A stretch of DNA of 10,322 bases from Baffinella frigidus (lineage: Eukaryota; Cryptophyceae; Cryptomonadales; Baffinellaceae). A program made the translations under genes and the position numbers. The stretch spans positions 460,468 to 470,789 of the forward strand of contig MU646565.1 in NCBI GenBank assembly GCA_026770585.1. The letters are read 5' to 3'. Under the pieces are notes generated by a model. That model ran no database searches, had not been told where the DNA came from, and saw only the letters and a list, made by a program, of their open reading frames with translations. Positions 1 to 6,064 of the stretch are shown here, one piece after another. How positions within the stretch are numbered: position 1 is the stretch's first letter; every line of letters begins with the position of its first letter.

Positions 1-91
1 GAGAGAGAGAGAGAGAGAGAGAGCGAGAGCGAGAGAGCGCGAGAGAGAGAGACAGAGAGAGAGACATAGAGAGAGACAGAGAGAGAGAGAC
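1..91. repeat. GA / GACAGA microsatellite after a GARS splice donor
   Basis: The first 91 bases are almost pure GA dinucleotides with GACAGA, GCGAGA and CATAGA interruptions. On the minus strand, the sense strand of the GARS gene here, this reads as a CT-rich tract beginning at the putative donor at 91-90 (CACAG|GTCTCTC). It is therefore probably the start of an intron that continues left of the window. Confidence 0.9.
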
Positions 92-199
92 CTGTGCCAT
101 CTGCTTGGTGGGCCCAATGCCCTTGATCCCAACAGCCTCCAGAGCATCCACCACCCCAGCGTTGAGCGGCGCCTCCGGCCCAACCACCGCCATCACTGC
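92..199 (-). CDS. Phosphoribosylamine-glycine ligase (GARS), internal exon
   Basis: This exon encodes 36 residues of GARS (PurD family), the ATP-dependent ligase joining phosphoribosylamine and glycine in purine synthesis. The translation contains VVGPEAPLNAGVVDALEAVG followed by KGIGPTKQMAQ. VGPEAPL and GPT are conserved in the N-terminal part of the family, just before the ATP-grasp region (about residues 70-105 in bacterial PurD). The exon is bounded on its own strand by CTCAACAG|GCAGTG and CACAG|GTCTCT and is phase 0 at both ends, in agreement with the upstream exon at 2908-2988. A nearer acceptor four bases in is also possible. Its 5' neighbour is an intron of telomere-like repeats. The family call is firm; the exact edges are inferred. 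Eukaryotic GARS is often fused to other purine enzymes, which cannot be judged here. Confidence 0.85.
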
Positions 200-205
200 C
201 TGTTG

Positions 206-400
206 AGGGTGTGGCGTTTGGGGATTGGGCATTGGGGTTGGGCGGTTGGGGTTTCGGGTTTCGGGTATAGGGTTTGGGGTTTGGGGCTTCGGGATTGGGG
301 TTTGGGGTGTGGGGTTTGGGGTGTGGGGTTTGGGGTGTGGGGTTTGGGGTGTGGGGGTTCGGATGTGAGGATTGGGGTTTGGGATTTGGGATCTCGATGA
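206..400. repeat. TTTGGGG-type telomere-like array
   Basis: On the plus strand this is a degenerate array of GGGGTTT, GGGGTGT and GGGATTT units, about 26 copies. On the GARS sense strand it reads C-rich and ends a few bases before the 3' splice site at 200/199. It resembles a relaxed TTTAGGG repeat in which A is replaced by G. ORFs of repeated G, F, V, W and L in this stretch are translations of the repeat. Confidence 0.85.
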
Positions 401-477
401 TGGTGGCCGTTTCAAGCAAGTTGTCAACGCGCATCGTCTCCGATGAGGGAGGGCAGTGGTGAGGTAGGGAGAGAGGG

Positions 478-716
478 GTTCAGGGTTTACGGTTTGGGGT
501 TTGGGTTTACTATTTAGGGGTCAGGGTTTACTATTGAGGGTTTAGGGTTCAGTGTTTAGGGTTGGATTTCGCGTGCAGGGTTTAAGGTTTAGGGTTTAGG
601 ATTTAGGACTGATTCATTGGGGTTTAGGGTCGAGGGGTTTGGGGTTTAGGGTTTAGGGTCGAGGAGTCTAGGGTTTAGGGTGTAGGGTGCAGGGTTTAGA
701 GTTTAGGGTTCAGGGT
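478..716. repeat. Degenerate TTTAGGG telomere-like array
   Basis: This is an irregular array of GGGTTTA, GGGTTCA, GGGTTTG and GGGTCGA units, G-rich on the plus strand. TTTAGGG is the telomere repeat of plants and several algal and alveolate groups. The degeneration and internal position make this an old interstitial array inside the GARS intron, not a chromosome end. Scattered related units (TTTAGGGTT, GGGTTCAA) continue to about 870. Confidence 0.85.
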
Positions 717-1277
717 CTGCCCACAGCAACTTCTAAAGGGGTTGGTGTTCAGGAACCTGGTTGGTAGGGCCCAGGGATTCATTTTTTAGGGTTGAGAGAT
801 TGGGTGTAGTGTACAGGGGTTCAAGATAGGGTTCAAGGATTGGGATCCAGGGTTCAATTTTCAGGGCGTAGAGATTTCATGGGTAGGGTCTGCGGGTGAG
901 TCGGAACCGTGTTCGCCTGGCAGAAACGCTCTGCAAACAAAAATACTCAAATAGTTGGGGTTCAGGAACCTTGTTGGCCTGGCAGAACGCGACCACAGCC
1001 TCGGGGCTGTCGATGTTCCCGACTTCATACTCCGACGCAAGCTCCTGTTCGCGACGAAACTGTCAACCTCCTTTTGGCGTGGACGGTAGGACCCTACTGT
1101 AGGCAATCCGTGCGGGCATAGGGTTGTTCCTAAGGACATTTAGAGGTGCTCCGGAATCAAAAGTTGATTCATAGGAGAAATCAGAAGAGAGATTACTATG
1201 GCATAGGTAAATTTACTTATGAATCATAATTAAATCAATTGGTTCAAAAATTTGTCAAAAAGGGCCCACAAAAGTTT
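717..1277. other. Non-coding intron stretch with a short direct repeat
   Basis: No exon was recognised. A direct repeat of about 24 bases, GTTG.GGTTCAGGAACCT followed by GTTGG, occurs near 740-763 and 954-977. A second repeat, GCCTGGCAGAA with flanks, is near 914-926 and 976-988. ORFs of 92, 70 and 68 codons on both strands lack any recognisable family signal. An AT-rich patch lies at about 1185-1265. Confidence 0.6.
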
Positions 1278-1805
1278 TCATGGCGGGGAGGAGGCGCGCC
1301 GCTCCTCGCCCCTGCCCGATGGCACAGGGAAGAAATCAAAATTCTGGCTCGACAATCCTGACCACACGATGAACAGCTCCAACATGGCGCCACGCGCGAG
1401 GCCCTGATTCAGCGGCAGCCCCAGAACTTGGCCCTCGAGTCCGGGTTTCCGGGCTCCAGCGGACCAGCGGGGCTGGCGCGCGCGTTTCGCCACTTCTGCG
1501 CGCAGAGGCACGGGAATCTCATAGCTGTGGCTATGCGCTACGGGTTTCCTCGAAGAAGCGTGCCGGGAGCAGCACTGTGGCCCCGGCCAGAGAGCAGGGC
1601 AGCCTGCCGCCGCCCATTTTTCTCGGAGGAACCTCTCCAAGTGGAGATGTCCACTTTTGCCGGCGCTCCTCTAAGACATCCTAATCGATCCTCGATAGCT
1701 CCGCCACCTCCTTCGCCAAAGGCGTGGATTTTGCAGCGAGGAGCGTCGAAACGCACACCGCCAAAAGCGAGTCGGCTGAAGATTTCTGCAAACAAGAGGT
1801 GACTG
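1278..1805. other. GC-rich island with overlapping unrecognised ORFs
   Basis: From about 1280 to 1640 the DNA is clearly more GC-rich than its surroundings and is open on both strands: a minus ORF of 120 codons (1278-1640) and a plus ORF of 124 codons (from 1428, extendable back to about 1364). I recognise neither. The plus frame contains a protein-like run, HGATREALIQRQPQNLALES. The minus frame contains GLPLNQGLARGAMLELFIVW. Lying inside the presumed GARS intron, the island could hold an exon of an unknown gene, but no family supports it. The expected missing GARS exon was looked for here and not found. Confidence 0.35.
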
Positions 1806-1809
1806 ATTC

Positions 1810-1944
1810 CTAGCTCTGTCTCAGGCTATTCAGGTTCACGTTTTTGGTGAGACCAGACTCTTTTCGGTTGTGAAGTTGAGTGATGTGTACCACACACACA
1901 GCGTGTCAGCTTTGGAAAAGTCGGGCAACCTGAGGCAGCGCTAG
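1810..1944 (+). mobile_element. Small inverted-repeat element (CTAG family), copy 1
   Basis: The left end CTAGCTCTGTCTCAGG and right end CCTGAGGCAGCGCTAG are inverted repeats matching at 14 of 16 positions, enclosing about 135 bases. Inside are a partial palindrome near 1838-1856 (GGTTCAC...GGTGAGACC) and the 40-base module at 1873-1912, AAGTTGAG...GTCAGCTT. The element has no coding capacity, so it resembles a MITE or an introner. Its internal order matches the copies at 2208-2346 and 3682-3820, which are inverted relative to it. Confidence 0.75.
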
Positions 1945-2207
1945 AACGCCAGCCGGACGCACGCGGCGTACCACCAGCAACCCGAAACAGCTTAAACCGG
2001 ATCCTTCCAAGGAATAAAAGAGTTTTATTCATTCCTAGGACCCTACGGTAGGAAACCCCCAGGGGCCTAGGAATTTCATACGGGAGATCGGGACGTGAAG
2101 TTGAGAGATTCCTCCGATTTAGGTGAAAATGACTACAGGGAAAACCCCGGGATAAGCTGCTTCGGGTTGCTGGCGGTCAGCTCGGAAGCTGACGTGACGC
2201 AGAAAGC
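1945..2207. other. Unassigned intron sequence
   Basis: No exon or long repeat was recognised. A short palindromic-looking string, TAGGACCCTACGGTAGG near 2037, resembles one near 1087. Fragments such as GTGAAGTTGAG (about 2096) resemble the edge of the 40-base module. Confidence 0.5.
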
Positions 2208-2346
2208 CTAGCTCTGCCTCAGGCTGGTTGGCTGAATACTCTCAAGTTGACATTCTGGATATGTGGTTCAAATCTGCCACCTCTGGAGCGAAAAAGGGCC
2301 CGGTCTCACCAAATTGGTGAGACCAAACAGACTGAGATAGAGCTAG
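2208..2346 (-). mobile_element. Small inverted-repeat element (CTAG family), copy 2
   Basis: This copy is bounded by CTAGCTCTGCCTCAG and by ACTGAGATAGAGCTAG, which are inverted to each other and extend imperfectly to about 24 bases. It contains the perfect palindrome GGTCTCACCAAATTGGTGAG plus ACC at 2303-2325. One edge of the 40-base module is AAGTTGAC at 2244; the opposite edge, near 2283, is decayed. Reverse-complemented, it aligns through its whole length with copy 1 and with the partial copy from 5215. Confidence 0.75.
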
Positions 2347-2907
2347 AGAGCGCGAGTGCACTGAGAGTGCCGCATGCCAACCACCAGGACTCAAGCAACT
2401 CCAAAGTGCACTTACCGAGTTTTTTTCAGGCGTCCAATTTCTATGGTGAAGTTGCCCGACCATGGCAACTCCCTGGCACAAATCGGACGACGGAATCGAA
2501 CTCGGTAAGGCCACTTCGGAGTCCTGGTGGAAGATCGTTACAAGAGGCGCATCGTACTATCGGGTGAACCGCGCTGGAGGAGAGGAGGGCAGACGTGGGG
2601 GTGGTTCAGAGGAGGGATGGGGGAGGACCACGAGCGCCGGGTTCCTGGTGGACGCAAAGCAGAGGACCTGCCGCGGGTGATGCTCAGATATTTGATCCCC
2701 CAGGAGTGTGTAGAGTCTCTGCCTTGTCCAGGCCCTTGGCCGGTGCCCGCGGGCACGCCGAGGGACGGCTTGGAGGTTTGGAAAACACGGACGTATCAAC
2801 AGGGAAGAGCGAGGCGATGAGATAATTTCTCCATTTGGAGCCACGGCATGACCCGGATGTGGGCCCACGGAAAGTGATGCAGAAAGTGAAAAGGAAAGGG
2901 GGGACAC
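2347..2907. other. Unassigned part of GARS intron 1
   Basis: This stretch lies directly downstream of the GARS exon-1 donor on the minus strand. The minus frame of exon 1 stays open far into it (to about 2557), but family resemblance stops at the donor, so the extension is taken as intron read-through. No exon with the expected PGNAG-type GARS motif was found on the minus strand. Confidence 0.5.
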
Positions 2908-2988
2908 CGCAGAGCACTTGGGGGAGGCCTTGAGGCTGCGTGCGATCGCGACCTCGCGCGCGCCAGACCCCACAATGCAGATCCGCAT
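2908..2988 (-). CDS. Phosphoribosylamine-glycine ligase (GARS), first coding exon
   Basis: From ATG at 2988-2986 the exon encodes MRICIVGSGAREVAIARSLK then ASPKCSA. This matches the N-terminus of PurD/GARS: a beta strand, the glycine-rich GSGxRE loop, an alanine-rich helix and the SP that precedes the next strand. It stops at the donor GCG|GTGTCC (2907-2906), phase 0, just where the family continues with the VAPGNAG region. The start is chosen because it coincides with the family start. An in-frame upstream ATG at 3138-3136 would add about 50 residues (MLPSKKTP..., rich in S, P and K), possibly a targeting peptide; this is inference. The gene is divergent from the plus-strand gene at 3239. 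Confidence 0.85.
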
Positions 2989-3238
2989 CTCTTTCTTTGG
3001 TGGCTGTTCTGCGAGAGACGGAGAACGGAGATCCGGAAGCAAGATTTGGGACCGAGGCGAAGATATTTCGATTGCAGAAATCTTTTTTGTGAGACAAATC
3101 GGGGCTGGAGCTTGAGGCGTTTTCTTCGAGGGGAGCATGAATCCCGAATCGTTGCGTTCTCGAATTTGTAAAAAAAACGCGGGAGGGGATCGAGGGGGTG
3201 TGCTGCGGAAGGCTGGTCCTCTGTTCCATCCAAGCGAA
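2989..3238. promoter_or_regulatory. Shared upstream region of two divergent genes
   Basis: These 250 bases separate the GARS start codon from the proposed start of the plus-strand gene, so they should hold both promoters or 5' leaders. No clear TATA box or initiator was identified. An A-rich run occurs near 3168-3178, and CTCGAA/TTCGAG strings near 3127 and 3158. The position is inferred from the two gene models. Confidence 0.4.
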
Positions 3239-3265
3239 ATGTCCGATGCACAAGTCGCTGCTCTG
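3239..3265 (+). CDS. SET/PDZ-like gene, exon 1 (proposed start)
   Basis: This is a nine-codon first coding exon, MSDAQVAAL, ending at a good donor, CTG|GTCAGT, phase 0. It was chosen because it joins in frame to exon 2 at 3564 and the context GCGAAATGTCC suits a start. Reading through the donor gives an apparently unrelated tail in the longer ORF. A nine-residue exon cannot be proved by eye: an upstream in-frame start or another first exon is possible. Confidence 0.45.
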
Positions 3266-3563
3266 GTCAGTGCCGCCCATGTCTCCGTTAACATGCGCTA
3301 CGAATGCTCGCACGTGTCCAAGACACACAGCTATTCGACCCTGCGAGGAACGGCGTGGATCCGAGTGAGATGGGCTGCTTGCACAAGCAACCTGCCCCCC
3401 GACCGACGGCGTCTGACTGGAAATCGAGTGCGAGCGGTGACATACGTGTCCACACCTTTGCACCAGCAACTATCCGCCCTGAACACTCATGGTAGGGCAG
3501 GGCGGTAGGATCCGATGGGATGACCGCCCACCAGGGTCACCTCTGAGCGCTGGTGTGTCGCAG
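3266..3563 (+). other. Intron 1 of the SET/PDZ-like gene
   Basis: This intron runs from GTCAGT to GTGTCGCAG|GTG. Nothing else was recognised in it. An open frame from 3137 to 3508 covers part of it, but that frame shows no family resemblance beyond exon 1. Confidence 0.45.
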
Positions 3564-3674
3564 GTGCTCAAAGCCAAGGAGGAGAACCCCGACATGGGCG
3601 CGAAACGGCTGGTCACACTCCTGAAAGAGCAGGGCACCTCCGTCTCGCTCAACGCCGTCAAAAAGATCCTCCAG
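3564..3674 (+). CDS. SET/PDZ-like gene, exon 2 (helical N-terminal module)
   Basis: These 37 codons, phase 0 at both ends, contain KAKEENPDMGAKRLVTLLKE and then SLNAVKKILQ. The pattern of an acidic helix, NPD-G-KRL, a leucine-rich helix and a VKKIL helix resembles the small helical N-terminal module I know from fungal and algal SET-domain proteins; this is from memory. The acceptor is GTGTCGCAG|GTG. The donor is read as CAG|GCACTT, a GC donor, because the inverted-repeat element starting at 3682 lies just downstream and the protein then continues into exon 3. A later GT (CAA|GTTGAC, 3720-3721) would also keep phase but lies inside that element. Confidence 0.6.
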
Positions 3675-3681
3675 GCACTTC

Positions 3682-3820
3682 CTAGCGCCGCCTCGCTCGG
3701 ATTGAACGACTATTCTCAAGTTGACGTGCTGGGTGTGCGGTACAAATCCGTCAATTTTGGAGATAAAACGATCCCGGGCACACCAAATTGGTGCTTCCCA
3801 AAAGAATCTGTTTCGCCAGG
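3682..3820 (-). mobile_element. Small inverted-repeat element (CTAG family), copy 3
   Basis: Starting with CTAGCGCCGCCTCGCTCGG, this copy aligns with the copy at 2208-2346. It has AAGTTGAC at 3718-3725 and GTCAATTT at 3750-3757 (a 40-base span), then the palindromic CACCAAATTGGTG at 3781-3793. Its right end is decayed and falls at CGCCAG, directly before a partial duplicate of exon 2. It sits seven bases after the proposed exon-2 donor. Confidence 0.7.
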
Positions 3821-3855
3821 GCACCGCCATCTCCCTCAATGCCATCATATTTCCT
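3816..3855 (+). pseudogene. Partial duplicate of exon 2
   Basis: CCAGGGCACCGCCATCTCCC and the following CTCAATGCCATCATA match the exon-2 interior at 3629-3668 (CAGGGCACCTCCGTCTCGCT then CAACGCCGTCAAA). Differences are scattered and the frame soon loses resemblance, so it is a relic or a boundary duplication. Confidence 0.55.
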
Positions 3856-3897
3856 ATGGCTCTAGTCTATTTCATGTATTTGGGCAATATCATTGAT

Positions 3898-4030
3898 GTT
3901 GACGAAGACCACTTTGGGAGGAGCAGGATGCAGGAGGCGGGGCCGGGGAGGAGCCTGCTGCCGGGACGGCTGGAACGGCTCCAACGCCTCAGGAGGTGCT
4001 TCCCCATGAGACAAAGTGGTCTTGGTCAAC
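3898..4030. mobile_element. Inverted-repeat element with 19-base ends
   Basis: GTTGACGAAGACCACTTTG at 3898-3916 and CAAAGTGGTCTTGGTCAAC at 4012-4030 are inverted repeats with one mismatch. The interior is GC-rich and non-coding. It resembles a MITE and differs from the CTAG family, though its ends also begin with GTTGAC. No clear target-site duplication was seen. Confidence 0.7.
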
Positions 4031-4089
4031 TTTTGATGAAGCCGCAGGAGGTTGGAGCCATTCCCGATGAGGCGCCCATTCGCGAGTGA

Positions 4090-4206
4090 AACGCTAAACG
4101 CTCAACACTAAACGCTAAACCTTGAACCCTAGACCCTAAACCCTAAACCCTAAACCCTAAACCCTTAACCCTAAACCCTAAACCCTAAACCCTAAACCCT
4201 AAACCC
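4090..4206. repeat. CCCTAAA telomere-like array
   Basis: This is a good-quality array of CCCTAAA on the plus strand, about ten nearly perfect units from 4124, preceded by looser AACGCTAA units. It is the complement of TTTAGGG and lies inside intron 2 of the plus-strand gene, so it is interstitial. Confidence 0.9.
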
Positions 4207-4433
4207 GAATAGGGTTGTTATATCAGCAAATCAACTGATCAGTTTAACAGCAATCTGCTGATAAACGGGTTATCAATTTTGACAGCATCTGGCTGATATG
4301 GTATAAGCAAGGGCTCAGAAAAGGACCCCTGGGCCTTGGACCCTCCAAAAACATTTCCCCCCCTAAAGAATCGGCCCAAGAAACTGATTTGCAACATGAT
4401 TTTTCAAACGCCGGTGCAACGTCAAATACCCTG
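4207..4433. other. AT-richer spacer with short inverted repeats
   Basis: No coding signal. TATATCAGC (about 4219) and GCTGATAT (about 4292) form a short inverted pair, and CTGCTGATAAACGGGTTATCAA contains further self-complementary parts. The boundaries are approximate. Confidence 0.4.
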
Positions 4434-4700
4434 AACCATGGACCCTAAACCTTAAACCTAAAACCTAAATCCCAAACCCTAATCCCTAACCCCTTGACCC
4501 CGAACCCTCAACCCTCAATCCTCAACCCTCAACCCTCAACCCTAAACCCTAAACCCTCAACCCCAAACCCTAAACCCCAAACCCCAAACCCCAAAACCCC
4601 ATCCCCAATCCCCAAACACCTAACCCTAAACTCGAAACCTGAAACCCCAAACCCCAAACCCCAAACCTCAAACCCTCAACACTCAACCCCACACTCTCAA
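4434..4700. repeat. Degenerate CCCTAAA/CCCCAAA/CCCTCAA array before exon 3
   Basis: This is a C-rich telomere-like array on the plus strand with CCCTAAA, CCCTCAA and CCCCAAA units in blocks. It runs up to ACTCTCAACAG, the 3' splice site of exon 3, and so supplies the pyrimidine-containing context of that acceptor. Confidence 0.85.
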
Positions 4701-4703
4701 CAG

Positions 4704-4775
4704 GCGCTGGCCTCGATCGGCAAAGTGGAGCGGCGCAACGCCAACCAGGGCTGCGGGAGCGGCATTTTCGCCAAG
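4704..4775 (+). CDS. SET/PDZ-like gene, exon 3 (start of SET domain)
   Basis: The 24 codons, phase 0 at both ends, encode ALASIGKVERRNANQ followed by GCGSGIFAK. GxG[IL]FA is the opening motif of SET domains, the lysine methyltransferase fold, where the glycines help bind S-adenosylmethionine. The acceptor is CTCAACAG|GCG and the donor GCCAAG|GTCCAC. It is joined to exon 4 (AGEKLF...), which continues the SET pattern. A near-identical second version lies at 4900-4968. The SET call rests on motif resemblance only. Confidence 0.65.
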
Positions 4776-4841
4776 GTCCACACGCGGCTACCCACACACC
4801 CTTTTTAAATGTCGATTGTAGGCGTTTTGTACGGAGGTGGT

Positions 4842-4874
4842 CACGTGTCTGCCCGAAAAGCGGCCGGACACGTG
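4842..4874. repeat. CACGTG-containing hairpin repeat
   Basis: GTCACGTGTC at 4842 and GGACACGTGAC ending at 4874 form a 10-base perfect stem with a 12-13 base loop. A third CACGTG follows at 4881. The following string, GTGACCAA...AAGTTACTACA, recurs at 5829-5856, so this is part of a dispersed repeat. Its position 26 bases before exon 3b could affect that exon's splicing; this is speculation. Confidence 0.6.
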
Positions 4875-4899
4875 ACCAAACACGTGAAAGTTACTACAG

Positions 4900-4968
4900 A
4901 CTGCCTCTATCGGGAAGGTAGAGCGGCGCTTTGCCAACCAGGGCTGCGGGAGCGGGATTTTCGCCAAG
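4900..4968 (+). CDS. Duplicate exon 3b (alternative SET-start exon)
   Basis: This is a second complete version of exon 3, with 23 codons, acceptor TTACTACAG|ACT, donor GCCAAG|GTCC and phase 0 at both ends. It encodes TASIGKVERRFANQ then GCGSGIFAK. Over the 22 codons shared with exon 3 it differs by five silent third-base changes (TCG/TCT, GGC/GGG, AAA/AAG, GTG/GTA, GGC/GGG) and one replacement (AAC Asn to TTT Phe). Retention of both splice sites, frame and protein suggests it was under selection as an alternative exon. Using both copies in one transcript would also keep frame but would repeat the GxG motif. Confidence 0.6.
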
Positions 4969-5032
4969 GTCCTCTCTCCCACCCACTTAGCAGGGACCGG
5001 TGCCGTCGTCGATCGGTCCAAAGTTGATTCTC

Positions 5033-5068
5033 CCCCGGGAAACACGCGGGAGTGGCATATCCACCAAG
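5033..5068 (+). pseudogene. Decayed third copy of exon 3 end
   Basis: CACGCGGGAGTGGCATATCC followed by ACCAAG|GTCC resembles the end of exon 3 (TGCGGGAGCGGCATTTTCGCCAAG|GTCC), with several changes that destroy the GxGIFAK reading. The donor is kept. Confidence 0.5.
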
Positions 5069-5174
5069 GTCCCGCGCGCAGCTCGTGCAGCCCCACGAAA
5101 ATCCAAAAAACAAACGTCAGCTTAGCCTGGGCTGGGTTTCTAGGTTGGCGAAAATCGTTTGTATTTTTTTTTTT

Positions 5175-5188
5175 GGATTTTCGCCAAG
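5175..5188 (+). pseudogene. Fourth copy of exon 3 end with donor
   Basis: GGATTTTCGCCAAG|GTCCAC repeats the last 14 bases of exon 3b and its donor. Directly upstream is a T-rich run, so only the exon edge was copied. Confidence 0.55.
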
Positions 5189-5214
5189 GTCCACCCTCCG
5201 TGTATCCTGAATTC

Positions 5215-5300
5215 CTAGTTCTGTCGCAGTCTATTTGGGCTCACCAATGTGGTGAGCCCAGGCTCTTTTCCGCGCCAATGTTGACGGATTTTTTTTTTGC
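5215..5300 (+). mobile_element. CTAG-family element, partial copy 4
   Basis: From CTAGTTCTGTCGCAG the sequence follows the family: the palindrome GGGCTCACCAATGTGGTGAGCCC at 5239-5261, then GGCTCTTTTC and GTTGACGGATTT, where the 40-base module starts and is lost in a T run. A new family-like end, GAGCTCTGCCTCAG, appears at about 5308, so two copies may be fused here. A possible closing end, GAGCTAGG, is at about 5446. Confidence 0.6.
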
Positions 5301-5344
5301 CCGTTGTGAGCTCTGCCTCAGTTGATCCGGGCTTCTCATCCAAA

Positions 5345-5439
5345 AAAATAAGAGCAGGACTCCGTACAAACGCTCCAGTACAAAGCGCGTCTCAATGCAT
5401 TTTTCATGAGCAGCTAAATGCATTTTTCATGAGCAGCCC
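5345..5439. repeat. Dispersed repeat with 23-base tandem duplication
   Basis: AATGCATTTTTCATGAGCAG occurs at 5394-5413 and again at 5417-5436 (period 23). Upstream, GAGCAGGACTCCGTACAAACG resembles GAGCAGGAGATCCAGTACAA at about 9900, where AATGCATTTATGCGAG also follows. The segment is therefore a dispersed repeat shared with 9888-9945. Confidence 0.6.
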
Positions 5440-5485
5440 AGGTTGAGCTAGGAGTTGTTAACAGACTATTCGCGCCGTGGGGCAG

Positions 5486-5521
5486 GTGGTAGTGCGTGCG
5501 GGCGAGAAGCTCTTTCCCGCG
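5486..5521 (+). pseudogene. Truncated duplicate of exon 4 start
   Basis: After the acceptor GGGGCAG, the sequence reads GTGGTAGTGCGTGCGGGCGA, encoding VVVRAGEKLFPA. This parallels the exon-4 start VGVKAGEKLFSV with silent and conservative changes. Resemblance stops where the 40-base module begins (5525), so the copy was truncated or interrupted there. It could still act as an acceptor. Confidence 0.6.
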
Positions 5522-5524
5522 ACA

Positions 5525-5564
5525 AAGTTGACGGCTTTACACCGCAGCCCCAGCACGTCAACTT
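5525..5564 (+). repeat. 40-base palindromic module, isolated copy
   Basis: AAGTTGAC at 5525-5532 and GTCAACTT at 5557-5564 are perfectly inverted, spanning exactly 40 bases, with the middle CGGCTTTACACCGCAGCC. It matches the module in the CTAG elements but lacks their outer ends. A partial echo, AACGTCAACTTAA, follows at 5581. Confidence 0.75.
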
Positions 5565-5624
5565 AAGAACAGTCCGCTAGAACGTCAACTTAACAAAAGT
5601 CCGCTAAACGCTTTTCCAAAGCAG

Positions 5625-5713
5625 GTGGGTGTGAAGGCGGGCGAGAAGCTGTTCTCAGTGCGGCCAGCGATCTCCGTTGTCTTCGATCCCGCTGCCCAGC
5701 GCGTCTGCGGATT
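5625..5713 (+). CDS. SET/PDZ-like gene, exon 4 (SET domain continued)
   Basis: This exon is 89 bases with acceptor CCAAAGCAG|GTG. It encodes VGVKAGEKLFSVRPAISVV, then FDPAAQRVCG and two bases of Leu. After GxGIFAK, the sequence K-AGE-LF-VRPAISVV is the SET pattern (compare K.GE.L..E.P...V in SMYD proteins), and VCG begins a CxxC. The donor GGATT|GTACGC has the same GTACG start as donors near exon 5, and its phase (two bases) is exactly what exon 5 needs. Joined, it reads VCGLC. Ignoring the donor leads to a stop at 5823. Confidence 0.6.
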
Positions 5714-6064
5714 GTACGCCCCCGACCACTCGAGAATGCTGGAGGGTCCAATTTACATGTGGGGTTGTAAATATTTGTACCAGGATAGGGTGTTCCAACC
5801 TCGTGCCTGGCCAATTTATGGCTAGTTACGTGACCAATCAACGAAAGTTACTACACAAATGCCCATTTTCTAAAGCACGTCGGTTTTTAAAAGGCCCCTC
5901 TAGTATTCTCGTATGGGAAGACAACGGACACTGCCGGGCGTACTGAGTTACATTCCACCTCCCTTATCCTTTTCTTTTCTCCAGCATCTTTTTCTTTCTT
6001 TTTCTTTTTTCGTTTGCCTGTTTTTTTTCTTCCTCTTCACCTTTCTAAACCCTCAACCCTGAAG
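5714..6064 (+). other. Intron 4, with a long polypyrimidine tract
   Basis: The intron runs from GTACGC to CCCTGAAG|G. From 5951 to 6050 it is strongly pyrimidine-rich on the sense strand (TTTTCTTTTC, TTTCTTTCTTTTT), then has CTAAACCCTCAACCCTGAAG, two telomere-like units directly before the acceptor. The CTAGTTACGTGACC repeat shared with the 4842-4905 region lies at 5822-5855. Confidence 0.55.

Noticed and set aside
2420-2480. Possible middle GARS exon on the minus strand (RFVPGSCHGRATSP)
   Set aside because: It has only a vague likeness to the VAPGNAG segment, is followed at once by a stop and lacks the glycine and asparagine pattern, so it is treated as chance.
2557-3294. Single 245-codon minus ORF as one uninterrupted gene
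   Set aside because: Only the MRICIVGSGAREVAIARSLK part resembles a known family. The flanks look like leader and intron, and GARS would have to continue differently after ASPKCSA.
3137-3508. Plus 123-codon ORF as a standalone gene
   Set aside because: It overlaps the proposed exon 1 but has no family signal after the GTCAGT donor. Splicing to 3564 gives a more coherent protein.
4018-4031. Target duplication TTGAT around the 3898-4030 element
   Set aside because: TTGAT abuts the left end but sits three bases away on the right, so it does not behave as a clean duplication.
4494-4808. ORFs of repeated NPQPS or GLGFGVWG in the telomere-like arrays
   Set aside because: They are direct translations of CCCTAAA/CCCCAAA units on either strand. 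The same applies to those at 203-462 and 10087-10318.
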